DNA from: Gonatopus flavifemur
Lineage: Eukaryota; Arthropoda; Insecta; Hymenoptera; Dryinidae
Reading direction: 5' to 3'
NCBI GenBank assembly: GCA_018340375.1
Contig: JAFFJZ010000041.1
Coordinates: 1,116,001-1,180,000 of the forward strand
DNA: 64,000 bases
In this document: positions 1-10,544 of the stretch, piece by piece
Layout: each line of letters opens with the position of its first letter
Position numbering within the stretch: position 1 is the stretch's first letter
Notes under the pieces: generated by a model
Database searches by the model: none
The model's input: only the letters and a program-made list of their open reading frames with translations
Told to the model about the DNA's origin: nothing
Position numbers and translations under genes: made by a program

Positions 1-646
1 CGTAATGGATCCATTTCTCATCGCCAGTGACAATTCTATGCAAGAAACCTTTGCTTTGAGTTCACACGTCAAGAAATGCCCCTCAATGTGCCTTGGTTTC
101 AATTCATATGGGATCCAAAGTCCTTCCTTCTGGATCATGCCCAAACTTTCCAGACGTTCTCCTACCGTTGATGAGTCAACTCCCAATGATGTCGACAATT
201 CTTGAAGGGTTTGACACGAGTCTTCATTCAGCAACATCACCAAATCGGTATCTTCAAATTTTGTTCACTGGTCAGGTCACTCCTTATCATCCAAGTCGAA
301 ATCATCAGCTTTGAAACGTGCAAACCATTTCCGACACGTTTGCTCAGCTAGACCATGTTCACCATACACTTCCACTAAAATACGATGGGCTTCGGCAGCA
401 CTTTTGTTCATATCGAAGTAATGGAGTAAGACTCCCCGCAAAAACACTTCATTCGGTATAAACTTTGACATGTTCAATAAGTTCTGAAGTGTTGTTATTT
501 ACGATTCAACAAAAGGTTATGTAAAACAAATGACGTCCAATAATAGCTGTTTCACGGTGAATAATCTATCATTGTAGGTAACAACGGAATACTGTACTAC
601 CTACCTCAGCTTTTGTATAGCGCTACGAATTAATTCCAACACCTAA
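1..646 (-). pseudogene. mariner element, 5' half with broken transposase, cut by window edge
   Basis: The transposase reads on the minus strand from an ATG at 471 (MSKFIPN...). The N-terminal part matches mariner: a helix-turn-helix region with SAAEAHR and a KWFARFK segment, then KFED, then WIPYEL in place of the usual WVPHEL. TGDEKWIHY, which holds the first catalytic Asp, runs into the window edge. Two TGA stops lie near 270-290; the first sits where relatives have Arg, so a CGA-to-TGA change is likely. A frameshift precedes TGDEKW. The terminal repeat begins TTAGGTGTTGGAATTAATTC reading inward from 646 and is followed by TA at 647-648. Inactive; its other half lies outside the window. Family call is secure; subfamily (close to mauritiana) is inferred. 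Confidence 0.88.
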
Positions 647-717
647 TATGTAGAATAGTAAACGAATATCGCTAGAAAAGTCGACACTTTTTGCTGTCAC
701 AGCATTTTGATGGCAAA

Positions 718-796
718 TAGATTGCTGTTAGAGGAAAAATTTGCTGCTCCAGCAAAATCAGATTTCGCTGGCACAGCAAATTGGTTTTTATCTGTT
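718..796. repeat. fragment of AGCAAA-word palindromic MITE
   Basis: Holds several copies of AGCAAA/TTTGCT, including TTTGCTGCTCCAGCAAA and TTCGCTGGCACAGCAAATT, matching the right half of the elements at 21099 and 61778. No terminal CACGGAG motif is visible, so this is a truncated remnant. Confidence 0.55.
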
Positions 797-799
797 TGA

Positions 800-1765
800 A
801 TTTTCAAAAAACAATTATATACTTTGTCTCACAATTTGGAACAGTTATGGAACAATATTGGGCCACTTGTGCCCAGCCAAACCTGTGACAAGACCTTGGA
901 GTTTTTCAGTCTTGTCAATCCCCTCACAGGTATTGTTTCCTTTTTCGTGAAACAAATAACGAATAAGCAATGTGCGATTTGAGCAATAAAGTCTCAGATA
1001 GCACTCGAACCTCCATTGTTTTCAAAGATTGAGCATTAAAGAAGAAACTCGATAGTCGAGTCAAAGAAAGAAGTTATACGAAACCTTTGCGTGGTAATCA
1101 CGAATTGAATTCATATCTCCATAAAATATTCAAAGGATACCTCAAGTATCCGTCAACTAATAAATATCATGTATTTTATGACTGTGACATTATCAGTATT
1201 AATACAATATATATCAAGAATGAATGAATACTATAAACACAAAGACCTCCAGAGTAAACAACTTGTGTGAATATGTTAAATGTTGAACGATGTAATACAA
1301 ATGATGCTGGCAAAGTTGTTTTTAGAAATGCGAAACATCCCCATTGAAACGACGTTAATCCCCTTTTATAATAATGTTTCGTGTGTAGATTGAAGTGCAA
1401 TTTAATTACTCAGGAACATTAAATTCCCTATGTACATAGGCGGCGTAAAGAGAAATGCCTGTGTATACTACAACGACATTCACCGATTATGCAGAGAATA
1501 ATGATATTTCTCCATCGAAGAGCAATTTCCTCGTTCATCTGAGAAGGTAATCCATGTACGTAGGAGAGAAATAATCATCGAAATTCAATATATTTACCGA
1601 CTATTGTTTTACAAGAATTCAGTACATTCATTTATCATTCATTGAATTTTTTGATAGCAAGTTTCGGATTGAAAAACACTTTCTGAGCGAAATTCAAATG
1701 ATCCGAATTGATTGTGATTTAGATCAAGGAATTTCGCCTGAACGGGAAGTTTATTTATTTATTCA
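800..1765. other. AT-rich stretch without recognised genes
   Basis: I see only short chance open frames, no domain motif, no convincing splice-flanked exon and no repeat that recurs elsewhere in the window. Confidence 0.5.
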
Positions 1766-1958
1766 CCCACATAACAGTTCATGTCTTGCGATGTCTTTTA
1801 GATAAGTTTGAGATGTCTTGCGCAACACATTTAGATTTCTTTTAGATGTCTAAAACTCTTCTTTGGTCTAAAAGATATCTAAAAGACATCTAAATGTGTT
1901 GCGCAAGACATCTTAAACTCATCTAAAAGACATCGCAAGACATGAATTGTTATGTGGG
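1766..1958. repeat. 193-bp hairpin MITE, CCCACATAAC ends
   Basis: Near-perfect inverted repeat: CCCACATAAC at the left end and GTTATGTGGG at the right, with arms rich in ATGTCTT and AAGACAT words and a loop near 1855-1865. Flanking dinucleotides are CA and TA, so no perfect duplication. It belongs with the CCC-ended group by end sequence and size; no coding capacity. Confidence 0.75.
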
Positions 1959-2010
1959 TATCCATTTATCGAGTAGGAGCAATGAGTATGACAACGATCT
2001 GAGAGGAATC

Positions 2011-2163
2011 TGGCTGAAAGTCTGGAGTCAAGCTTGCGAAGATATTGAATTCCTATTTTCGTATTGAGAATCTCAAACCCTATACTTTTTGGAAAGATTT
2101 TTGCCTGATGTTTTCCAAGTGAATTCAATATCTTCGCAAGCTTGACGCTAGATTTTCAGTCAG
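2011..2163. repeat. foldback with about 40-bp arms
   Basis: The left arm holds TCAAGCTTGCGAAGATATTG and the right arm its reverse complement at about 2125-2145. Outer parts pair imperfectly (CTGAAAGTCT against AGATTTTCAG). The loop is about 70 bp. No target duplication identified. Confidence 0.65.
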
Positions 2164-2289
2164 TTTACGAAGCCAGGCTACGAGAAAATTGATAGTCAAC
2201 CTCTATTCACCTTGATAATGATGGATTTTCCTAGTAGAAATGCTTCAATTTACGAGGCTTACTATTGGTCTGCGTTTTGATTGATTCTG

Positions 2290-2358
2290 ATGCAAGAAAA
2301 CTCATTCAAACCCATTGAAAATCAATTTTTAATGGGTTTGAATCGGTTTTCTGCATTG
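2290..2358. repeat. short foldback with AAACCCATT arms
   Basis: Inverted arms CATTCAAACCCATT and AATGGGTTTGAAT, extended by GAAAAC/GTTTTC and ATGCA/TGCAT, around a small AT-rich loop. A looser match to the same words occurs near 24665-24690. Confidence 0.55.
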
Positions 2359-2435
2359 GAGTTTTTAACGTTCCAGCAATGTTTTTGGATGCACTTTTTT
2401 TCCTTCACTTTCCATTTCTCTCAAATTAAAGATTA

Positions 2436-2731
2436 CACGGAGAAAAAGGAATAGTTGCAGCAACTACTTGAATAGTCGATTTTCGACCACCTACTCAAAT
2501 AATTGCTGTAACTACTTACCAGTCGAGACAAGTATCACGTTAGCTGCCTCAACTAACTCGATAGTTGCAATAACTAACGTAAATACTTGGCAACTTACGG
2601 AGTATTTTAGTTAGTTGAGGCAGCTAACGTGATACTTGTCCTGACTGTTAAGTAGTTGCAGCAACTATTTAAGTAGATGGTCGAAAATCGACTATCTAAG
2701 TAGTTGCTACAAATAATCCTTTTTCTCCGTG
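2436..2731. mobile_element. 296-bp palindromic MITE, CACGGAGAAAAA ends, AGTAGTTGC interior
   Basis: Begins CACGGAGAAAAAGG and ends CCTTTTTCTCCGTG, with TA on both sides. The interior consists of GTAGTTGCAGCAACTAC-type words and a TCGATTTTCGACCA motif mirrored in the other arm. A second, more decayed copy is at 41015..41284. No open frame; non-autonomous. Confidence 0.9.
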
Positions 2732-2739
2732 TAGTAACA

Positions 2740-2905
2740 CTGGATTGTAATCAACAGAAGTGATATTGATAGCCCAACAAAATACAACTACGCGCGTTCG
2801 TTTTGTTTTCAAAGCTTATTTGATTGAAATAATTTTCTCACTTTTCGAGACAATCCTTAGTTCATGATAAAATTCATTATCATCTTTGATACAAGATTCA
2901 GTATG
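2740..2905 (+). repeat. dispersed repeat, copy 1
   Basis: Shares a diverged sequence with the reverse complement of about 42600..42775. The most conserved parts are CAACTACGCG and TTGTTTTCAAAGC, and similarity continues on both sides. No coding potential seen; it may be a fragment of a larger interspersed element. Confidence 0.5.
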
Positions 2906-3103
2906 ATTTTTAATAGTGTAATTATTAATTATTGAACAATTTCAATAAAAAAAATTCCCCTCACCAAAGCATTCTGTTTCGCATTTTCAATTGTGTTCGT
3001 ATATTTTTGAAAACAGAGTAATCATTCAATCCATTGCACACCTGTGACAACTCTTACTGAGCATCCACAGCACCCTACAAGTTCTGTGAATGACAGAAAT
3101 GTG

Positions 3104-3336
3104 CACTGAGAGAAAAAATTTCCGGGAACAATAAAACAATTGATTTGAATAAACTTTCATTGACTCGATTAAATATTGATTCAATCAAACAAATATTTAA
3201 TATGCTATGAAATATTTCATCAATTGAAACAGTTATTTAATTGAGTCAATGAAAATTTATTCAAATCAATTAAGTATTTTATGGCAACTATTCAACTAAA
3301 TATTTCATTGTTTCCCGGAAATTTTTTCTCTAAGTG
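3104..3336. mobile_element. 233-bp palindromic MITE, CACTGAGAGAAAAAA ends
   Basis: Left end CACTGAGAGAAAAAATTTCC followed by GGGAA; right end TTCCCGGAAATTTTTTCTC then TAAGTG. The interior mirrors TTGATTTGAATAAA against TTTATTCAAATCAATT and CATTGACTC against GAGTCAATG. Dinucleotide TG flanks both sides. A lone related end may be present at 38219. Confidence 0.82.
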
Positions 3337-3339
3337 TGG

Positions 3340-6300
3340 TGTAAGTTGAAATCTCATGCGCTGGTATAACAAAGTTGAGAATTGCATGGCATGGATTTTG
3401 ATGATCGATTCTTCGAAATTATTTCTCAAAAGAGGCGTGTCAAAAGATCAACATAAATCTAACAAGAGTTTTAATAAAAATTCTAAAAGCCAAGCTTTAG
3501 CTGGATTTTGCCAATTTTTCATAATGATTTTCCTTCCACTTTGTATGCAATCATAGTTGAATATAAATAATCCCTCCCCACAGAAAAACGTTCTTCATTC
3601 TCCCTAAACTTCCCTTTTGTTCCCACAAAATCGAAGGATTTTTTTTATTGAAATTCAATTCATAATGTATAAAAATTATACAAAAACTATACTGAATTAT
3701 TTTTCATATAATTCCGGTGGACTACGGGTATAATCCTCCCACGTATGCTATTAAACGCATCTATAATTATATTCTCTTTACTTTACCACCAGTATTATCA
3801 ACCTATTACACAATATATTTATTTACGAGAAATTGAGGACTTCGATATCGTATTGATTTGTTCTTCAAAGAAAGCAAAATGCATTTGAAAATTATTCACG
3901 TGGTAAAGCGAGGGAGCAATACGAATTTTTAGAGAGCTAAGTTGATCAAGTTCAATCAGTTATTCTCTCGATACGACTCGGAGTATAATACCAGACATTA
4001 ACTCCTATACAATTCAATTTCCGCATGGACGCGAGTCGCTTCAAAGGCATCTCTTATCAGATTAGGCATTATCCATCCAGTATCTATCACATTCACGAGA
4101 ATGATGGAGTGGATAGACATGTATTTTGTGATAATCATTACAGTAGACTACGTCTAAATATATCTTGACGGTTGATTGTAGAGTGAATTCATTGGGAACG
4201 TAAAATAAACTTAATTAAATTGTAAGGCATGTACGACGGCATGATGTTAACAATTTTGATAAATGGAAATTATTACTGACAATGATCCAATAATCTTTGT
4301 TTGTGGGTTTCCAAGTTATTATAAGAAAAATCTTCCATACGGTACCAAAATATTCCTGTGACATCTTAATGACAAACCTGTAGGAAACTACTCCTGAAAT
4401 GAGAATTGATTCTATTCTTCTATTCCCAGTAATGAGCCGATTATCGAGGGTTTTCATGTATGGATACCTTGTCAGCCAGTCATGGGCCATATTCGCCTAG
4501 CAATGGGAAATCAATAAAATGGGGTACAAAATTTCCAAAATATTCGATCCAACCCCATAGTTTCAAGGAAAAAGTTCCAATAAACAATAGTTCCAATGAT
4601 ACATTTCTACAAAAGTACATTTTCCCCAACACTATAAAAGATTAAAAATAAACCTTTTTCAACATATTCAACATATTCTTCATAATTAGAAACTATATTG
4701 AAAATTCGTTCATCTGTTTTTTGTCGAGCAGGTGCACGAGCCTGCTTTATTGTCTGACCGAGGCCCAGTTGTCGCAAGATACTCTCACTATCTGCTTGCC
4801 CTTTTCGTCATTCAATTAAAAAATTATATAAACTTGGATGATAACACCCTACAACGATTTGGAAACGATTATGCCATCCCTCAGACACGTTATTCATTCT
4901 TGACAGCTTCTGGCGTACAGCGTTGTATTGTTTCATGTTTATATCATGTTGACTTGTTGCCAAGGATACTTCAATCCACAATTCTATAATGTGAACAGAA
5001 TTCAAATGGAACCAAGAACTATTGGACAAAAAGTTCTGTGGACCAAACAAGTTTTTGGAACTTTTAGAGTGGAACCACAGTTTTTGAACTTTTGACTCCC
5101 TATCCAATCATTGGCCATTCAACGCGAGCCACATATGGGCCGATTATCGGCAGTGTTTCATCACTGGGCTTCCCGTATGGGAACAGCTATGGCCAAGGTT
5201 GAGCATAACTATTATTAATGCTTGGCGCAACACTTGACCCTACGTAGATTGTCAAAATTTGTCAACCAGTCTCGAGCCAAGCTATAATTCTATTCCCGGT
5301 GTTGGCAGAAGCGAAAAATTGTTGTTATAAGTAAAATAATAAATCACAATGATCGATAAACAATCGAATCATTTTGGGATAATCCTCAAAAATCATATTC
5401 CTCTCGATATTCCACGTTGAATTTCTCAAACACGCTTATCGAATCGATTCTGCATTCCTTCAGCGAAAACTTTCAAGATAAAGAAATTAAATATATCACA
5501 AATCTATTCCATTTTATCACGACTTCCTTTCGTTCTCTGCAACAGAGTTTGAATTATCTTCAGTTTGTAGAGAGTTCCAGGGAAAATATCACGTAGGATG
5601 GCATTTATTGAGATGGAAGGTGCATTTGAATCCACGAGAGGAAAAGGGAGAAGAAGAAAGAGAAACGGATAAAAGCAAAAGTTCGAAAATTAGTGTGATA
5701 TTACCGTTACAGTCATTTCTTCTAGCATATCTACAAAATATAAAGTTCAGATTCATGAATATTCAAATTCCTTTTTTTTTCTCACCCCTGGCGGGAGAGA
5801 AAGAGAAGAGTCACAAAGAGCAGAACGATGGATATGCAATGCTTGAAATAATTAATCGTATGCACCGTCACGTATAACCTAACGAGAAGATCCTCGATTA
5901 TTTATTGTTTTACTTATCCCAGCATCGAGTAACGTCAAGGATTATATCGAGCGGAAAAACGATCATTGAATTTTTTATACGATTCCCAACGATTTAAAAA
6001 AAAAATATATATGTATATCATTTTTCATTTGTTTTAATCTCTTCCTCCTGTTCCCCGTCCGCTTTCAATGGAATTCTGATCAAAACGATCAAGCTTTGAA
6101 TTTATTTTAATATTCTTTGTCGTTTGAAATCATACTGATTTCAGTATTTTTTCATGAGAATTCCAGACGAAAATATATCTCATCGATTAACGTGAGAAAA
6201 TCACGTTGGGAAATGAACGTGAATCGTGGATTCTAGGATTTTATTTGCCGGTTTTTATTGTGTTCATTATTTTTCTTAATCTTCCGATGCATTCACGTAT

Positions 6301-6440
6301 CGTGGAGATTGCGGGGGCTTGGATAAAAGTATTTAGAGGAAAATTCAATGGTTTACTGTTTTATACATTAAATATGATCGCTTAGCTAGCATTTGTCAAA
6401 ATATAATGTGAAATAACAAATCATTATGAGTAATCGATTG
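3340..6440. other. mostly unique AT-rich DNA, no genes recognised
   Basis: Contains a patch at about 5110-5300 with GCCAAG/CTTGGC words like those at 23066..23726, and a purine-rich patch near 5630-5680. Open frames here are short and carry no motif. Nothing else supported. Confidence 0.45.
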
Positions 6441-6464
6441 GATAGAATAGAATAGAATAGAAAG

Positions 6465-6540
6465 AGTTTGGACGGCTCAATTGGACAAAGCGCCTTGCCG
6501 ATGAAAAGATGAGCGGGTTCGAATCCCAAGAAAACTGGTT
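6465..6540 (+). ncRNA. tRNA-like (probably SINE-derived) segment
   Basis: Has a box A-like GGCTCAATTGG at about 6474-6484 and a perfect box B-like GGGTTCGAATCCC at 6515-6527, about 40 bp apart as in tRNA promoters. The T stem pairs only in its inner three positions and no full acceptor stem is evident, so this is more likely a tRNA-derived SINE head or tRNA relic than a working tRNA. An AGAAT-type microsatellite precedes it at 6443-6462. Confidence 0.4.
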
Positions 6541-6639
6541 AAAATTTAGTCTATATATTTGATGCCTTAATTAATCTTGAATCTTGAAACATTGGTATAT
6601 ACGAATTATAACAGAACAATTGATACGTAATTGGATTCA

Positions 6640-7360
6640 ATTAATTTAATAATTCATACAACGACCTGATATTTCTCAATTTCTTGAACAATAAGAAGAT
6701 TCGGTGTACCAATTGATCGATAATTCTCTCCGACAATATTCTTGTGTTGTATGAAATTGTTCTCACGAACCTTTGGTCTCGACGAACGCCCAAGATAGGT
6801 TGACTAGTGAGAAGAGCAGTAGCGTGAGTAGATACAGGACAACATCCCATCTCATCTTCGTTATTCCGTGTGAGCCACCTCCCTCTCGTTTCGTCTTCTC
6901 TCTCCTCTTCTTCTTCCTCACGGCTTTTCATTCACCCTTTCCGTCCCTCTGTTTCCCTCTCATCGTTCTCTCTCATCTTATTTGCTTCTGCCCACTTTTC
7001 CTCCCCACAACATTTTTCCTTGAGGGAGATGAGGGTAAGTAGGTACGGAATATATACGACGACTGCACAACTCTTGAAAGATGAGAGAATAGAAGAGGTG
7101 TGTCAGAAGAGTAGGGAGAAAAGGAAGTAGTTGTGTCAGCGTGGTGATTTTGCTCCGGAGAGACAAAGAGCTCGAGGTAAAAGGAGAAAGAGAGAGAGAG
7201 AGAGAGAGGAGGAGAGGGAAGACAAGAGAGGTGGAGAGGAAGAGAGAAAGAAAGCAGACAAGGGCTATCACCTGGTTGATAATACCTGAAAAGATAAACA
7301 AAGCCTTGGGTGGTAAGTAGATCCCAACGTTTTTTTGTGCAATTAGCAATGACATTTTTT
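6640..7360. other. strand-asymmetric CT-rich then GA-rich region
   Basis: About 6860-7020 is strongly CT-rich on the plus strand; 7080-7260 is GA-rich with a GAGAGA microsatellite at about 7187-7208. AGG followed by GTAAGT at about 7034 and GTAAGT at about 7312 resemble splice donors, so an untranslated first exon is conceivable. No protein motif; open frames here are compositional. Confidence 0.3.
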
Positions 7361-7732
7361 CTCTACCTCACGTTTTCAGGTCTTGTTTCGTGCATGGAAT
7401 ATGAATGCTCTGACAATGAGGAATATGGAAGTATTTTCTTGTTATTTCTTCAAGATCGTAGGATGTCTTTGTAATTCATGCGTACTGTGAGTTTAATTCA
7501 AAGAAATGAATTTTAGTTAATTTACTGTACACAGGAAAGATAAAATATGTTGACTACAGAGGTTGTTTTTTCCTTTTTGCAACATGCTCACAGGAAGTTT
7601 CCAAAACAGGTCTGCGAGAATTTGAAATTATGAAACTTTCGCTAATCTTACGGACAATTATGTCAAGAATTTTCCTTCTTTCCAAATATCGAAGAATGAG
7701 AGTATTATTCGAATGAGAAGATAAATTCTCTC

Positions 7733-7799
7733 CTGGCTGCCTGGAGAGTGAAATTATTTCACTCTATTGGAATGAGAGTTCACTCTTTAGACAGCCAGA
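7733..7799. repeat. short foldback, CTGGCTG...CAGCCAG
   Basis: CTGGCTGCCTGGAGAGTGAA pairs imperfectly with TTCACTCTTTAGACAGCCAG; a TTTCACTC/GAGAGTTCAC pattern lies between. No duplication assigned. Confidence 0.5.
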
Positions 7800-8123
7800 A
7801 TATATCTTTCCGTTTGTTTGAAATGTTCACTCTCTGAAATTGAGAAAGTTGAATGTTCTCCTACGAGTACACTGTAAAAAATTTATGTGCAAAAGTTCCT
7901 ATAAATTAATCAACATATACATACATTAGGAATTCTCCGCATTCGTCCGGAATCCCACCGTAAAATGGTGATAAAAATCCCATAAAGTTTGGAATTTTCC
8001 ATTGAATTCATGGGAAATTTCATACATATTTATTGCGAATCGATTTCCCATTTAATGATTAGAATTTTCCTGTGGCTGTAGTGGTTGTAGATTGGCAATC
8101 GAATTCGATTCATCAGAGTTACA

Positions 8124-8440
8124 CACGCAGAGAAAAATTCTTGCTGAAAAAGCGATTTCGAAAAATCTGCTTTGCTAAATTAGCAAAACGGTTGCTGTTA
8201 CAGCAAAAATATTGCTATTTTAGCAAGATATTTTTATTTTATTTAAGATTGCTAATCCAGCAAAATTTTCTAGCCGTCTGTATATCTACAATTCCGGATT
8301 GCTGAATGGCAAGCGCTTGTCGAAAGAGCAAAATTTTTGCTGCAATAGCAAATTCTTTGCTAATTCAGCAACAAGTTTTACCATATTAGCAAAGCAAATT
8401 TTCGAGGTTTGCTGTTTCAGCAACTTTTTTTCTCTGCGTG
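8124..8440. mobile_element. 317-bp palindromic MITE, CACGCAGAGAAAAA ends, AGCAAA interior
   Basis: Ends CACGCAGAGAAAAA and TTTTTTTCTCTGCGTG with CA on both sides. The interior holds over a dozen AGCAAA/TTTGCT words in both orientations (for example TTGCTGTTACAGCAA). It is diverged from the elements at 21099 and 61778, suggesting a separate subfamily. No coding capacity. Confidence 0.88.
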
Positions 8441-10246
8441 CATGCTGAATATAGCTATATTTACACTCGTATATAGAATTATTCACATACAATTTCAGTG
8501 AATCGTATTCAATTGTGAATCGACGATGCAAATTCTGCGCGAAATGCCAGGGAGAAACAGGCAAAGAATAGTTGTCGGGTTTTGAACGGTTTTCTCCCCA
8601 GGAAATCCGGTCAAAAACTGCCAGACTTTCTACACCCGGTTTTATTCGGAATCACCGAATTGAAAAACCTTGCAAGACAATTTCCGTCAGTTTTCCGAAT
8701 AGAGCTATTCCAAAAAATTGCCATCACTTGCAAGCAAATGTGGATGGACAAAAATCGCACAGAATCGGGCAGGAACTGGTTCTGGATATAAATTTTTTTC
8801 ATATTCATATCCACATTGTAAAAAATTATGGTGAAATTTTCCCCGTGGAAGAAATTTATTTCCCCATATTTGGGAAGAATTTTAATTCATTTGAAGAAGA
8901 ATTCTCTCAAAAAAGAAAGAATTTTCTTCGAAAGGGAGGAGAATTTCTCCAAAATATAGGGAAGATGAATTTTCCCCACGTGACAGAGATTTGCTGCCGG
9001 GAGAAGATTCCACTTACAGAGTTGTGAAAATTATTAGAATAATTGTTATTTCCAAAATAACTCCAACTTTTGCCTCAGATTATGCATTTATCTGTGGAGT
9101 ACTATTTTGTCTTGTTGATATAATAGTTTTTCATCCTTCTATTTCTGAGTGATTCATTATAACAATTTTTCTTTCCAATCTTTTTTCCACTCCAATGATC
9201 TCAACACCTCGATCTCGAACTAAACAGTATGTGGCATAGATAGATACCCGCTGGGAATTTAGAATAGTTAACAACAAATTCCGACCGGGATTTTTATTGG
9301 TTTCATCGTAACTCACCTATCATTCTTTGTCGTGTATATAAATTTTATACAATGAACCACCAGTCCTGAATATCAAAATATTACACATTGTCAGTTATTT
9401 AAAGACATATGAAGATGCTCATAATGAGAAAGAACTTTGTACAAATGAGATTGTTATATAGTAATCATGGAATATTCCTTCATTCAAAAATGTAGGGCTT
9501 AAGAACTATTTATATCAAGAAATAAAAAAATCAGTACTCCATAAATGATTGCATTCCCTTAGAGGATAGTTGGAACAGTTTTGGAAATCACATTTATTCT
9601 AATAATTTTCACACCTTTGTACTTTTTACAGTGCAATGTACAATCTCAGATATATGTATTTTGTTGTTACATATTCAAAATTTGCATTCCTCACGTATTG
9701 TACGCAAAAAATTACATAAACGCAATAAAGTTGTGTCAAATTTTATCCATTTGAAATTCGAAGAGTAGCTCAAAGTGGCCCACAGTTGCAATTAAAAACA
9801 TATTTCGTAAATAAGCTCACTCTTTATTATACCATCGCCATGTGTCACTGAACTCCTAACCCAAGAGAATACAAAGCTCAGGAAACATTCAACGAAAGTT
9901 CATGAGCGTTTATCCGTTTCCTAAGCCTTCCCGTTCCCTTGAGAATAATATCCCCATCAAAACGTTCCGGAAAGAACTCAATCGGCTGCAGAATCTTTCG
10001 ACTATGGCTTTCTAAAAATTTTTCACATTACCGTTTCGTGTCATCCTCTATAGAATCTTATCTCTTCTTGAAATTTCTATATGATACATTTATGATAAGA
10101 ATCTATCACTTTCTTTTCGAAAAATTGATTTTTATCGCATACTCAGAATAATGATTGAAATTCTCCTAGGTGGAATTATCAGAAAATTCCAAGTTTTCCA
10201 ATGGAAAAAAATATGTAAGTGAGGTAATTTATGTGGGTAAAAAATG
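8441..10246. other. non-coding stretch with partial palindromes
   Basis: At about 8830-8995 imperfectly mirrored GGAAAATT/AATTTTCC words explain a 151-codon chance frame. CACTGTAAAAAAT at about 7872 and TTTTTACAGTG near 9622-9634 could be the two ends of a larger old element, but the interior is not obviously palindromic. No gene recognised. Confidence 0.35.
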
Positions 10247-10248
10247 AA

Positions 10249-10541
10249 CGGAGAAAAAAAAATTCGCTATGAGAGCGGAATATGAGTTTATTGGGTACCT
10301 TTTACTGGAGTAGCATATTTTTTGCTGTGATGTTTTCAACTGTGGAAGCAAAGAATTACGACTTCTCCAACAACATTTGTTTGTTATTCTGTATGCAATA
10401 CTGACAAATTTGCTGATTTAGTTAATCATGTTGCTCTCAGCAATCCAGTTAGGTGTAGTAGCGAGGTTTTAGCAAGGGCAGCAAAAACATTTGCTACTTC
10501 ATATATATATAAATTTCATTTGTTGAAATATTTTTCTTCGT
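10249..10541. repeat. decayed AGCAAA-type MITE
   Basis: Left end resembles CGGAGAAAAAAAAATTCGCT, right end TTTTTCTTCGTG. Several degraded TTTGCT/AGCAAA words remain, including TTTGCTGATTTAGTTAATCA, also present near 32350. Too diverged to assign a duplication. Confidence 0.5.
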
Positions 10542-10544
10542 GTA

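Noticed and set aside
6870..7355. Overlapping frames of 86-125 codons on both strands
   Set aside because: CT- and GA-rich simple sequence opens frames on both strands; no protein features.
8572..9027. 151-codon open frame
   Set aside because: Its second half is explained by mirrored GGAAAATT words; composition and lack of motif argue against coding.
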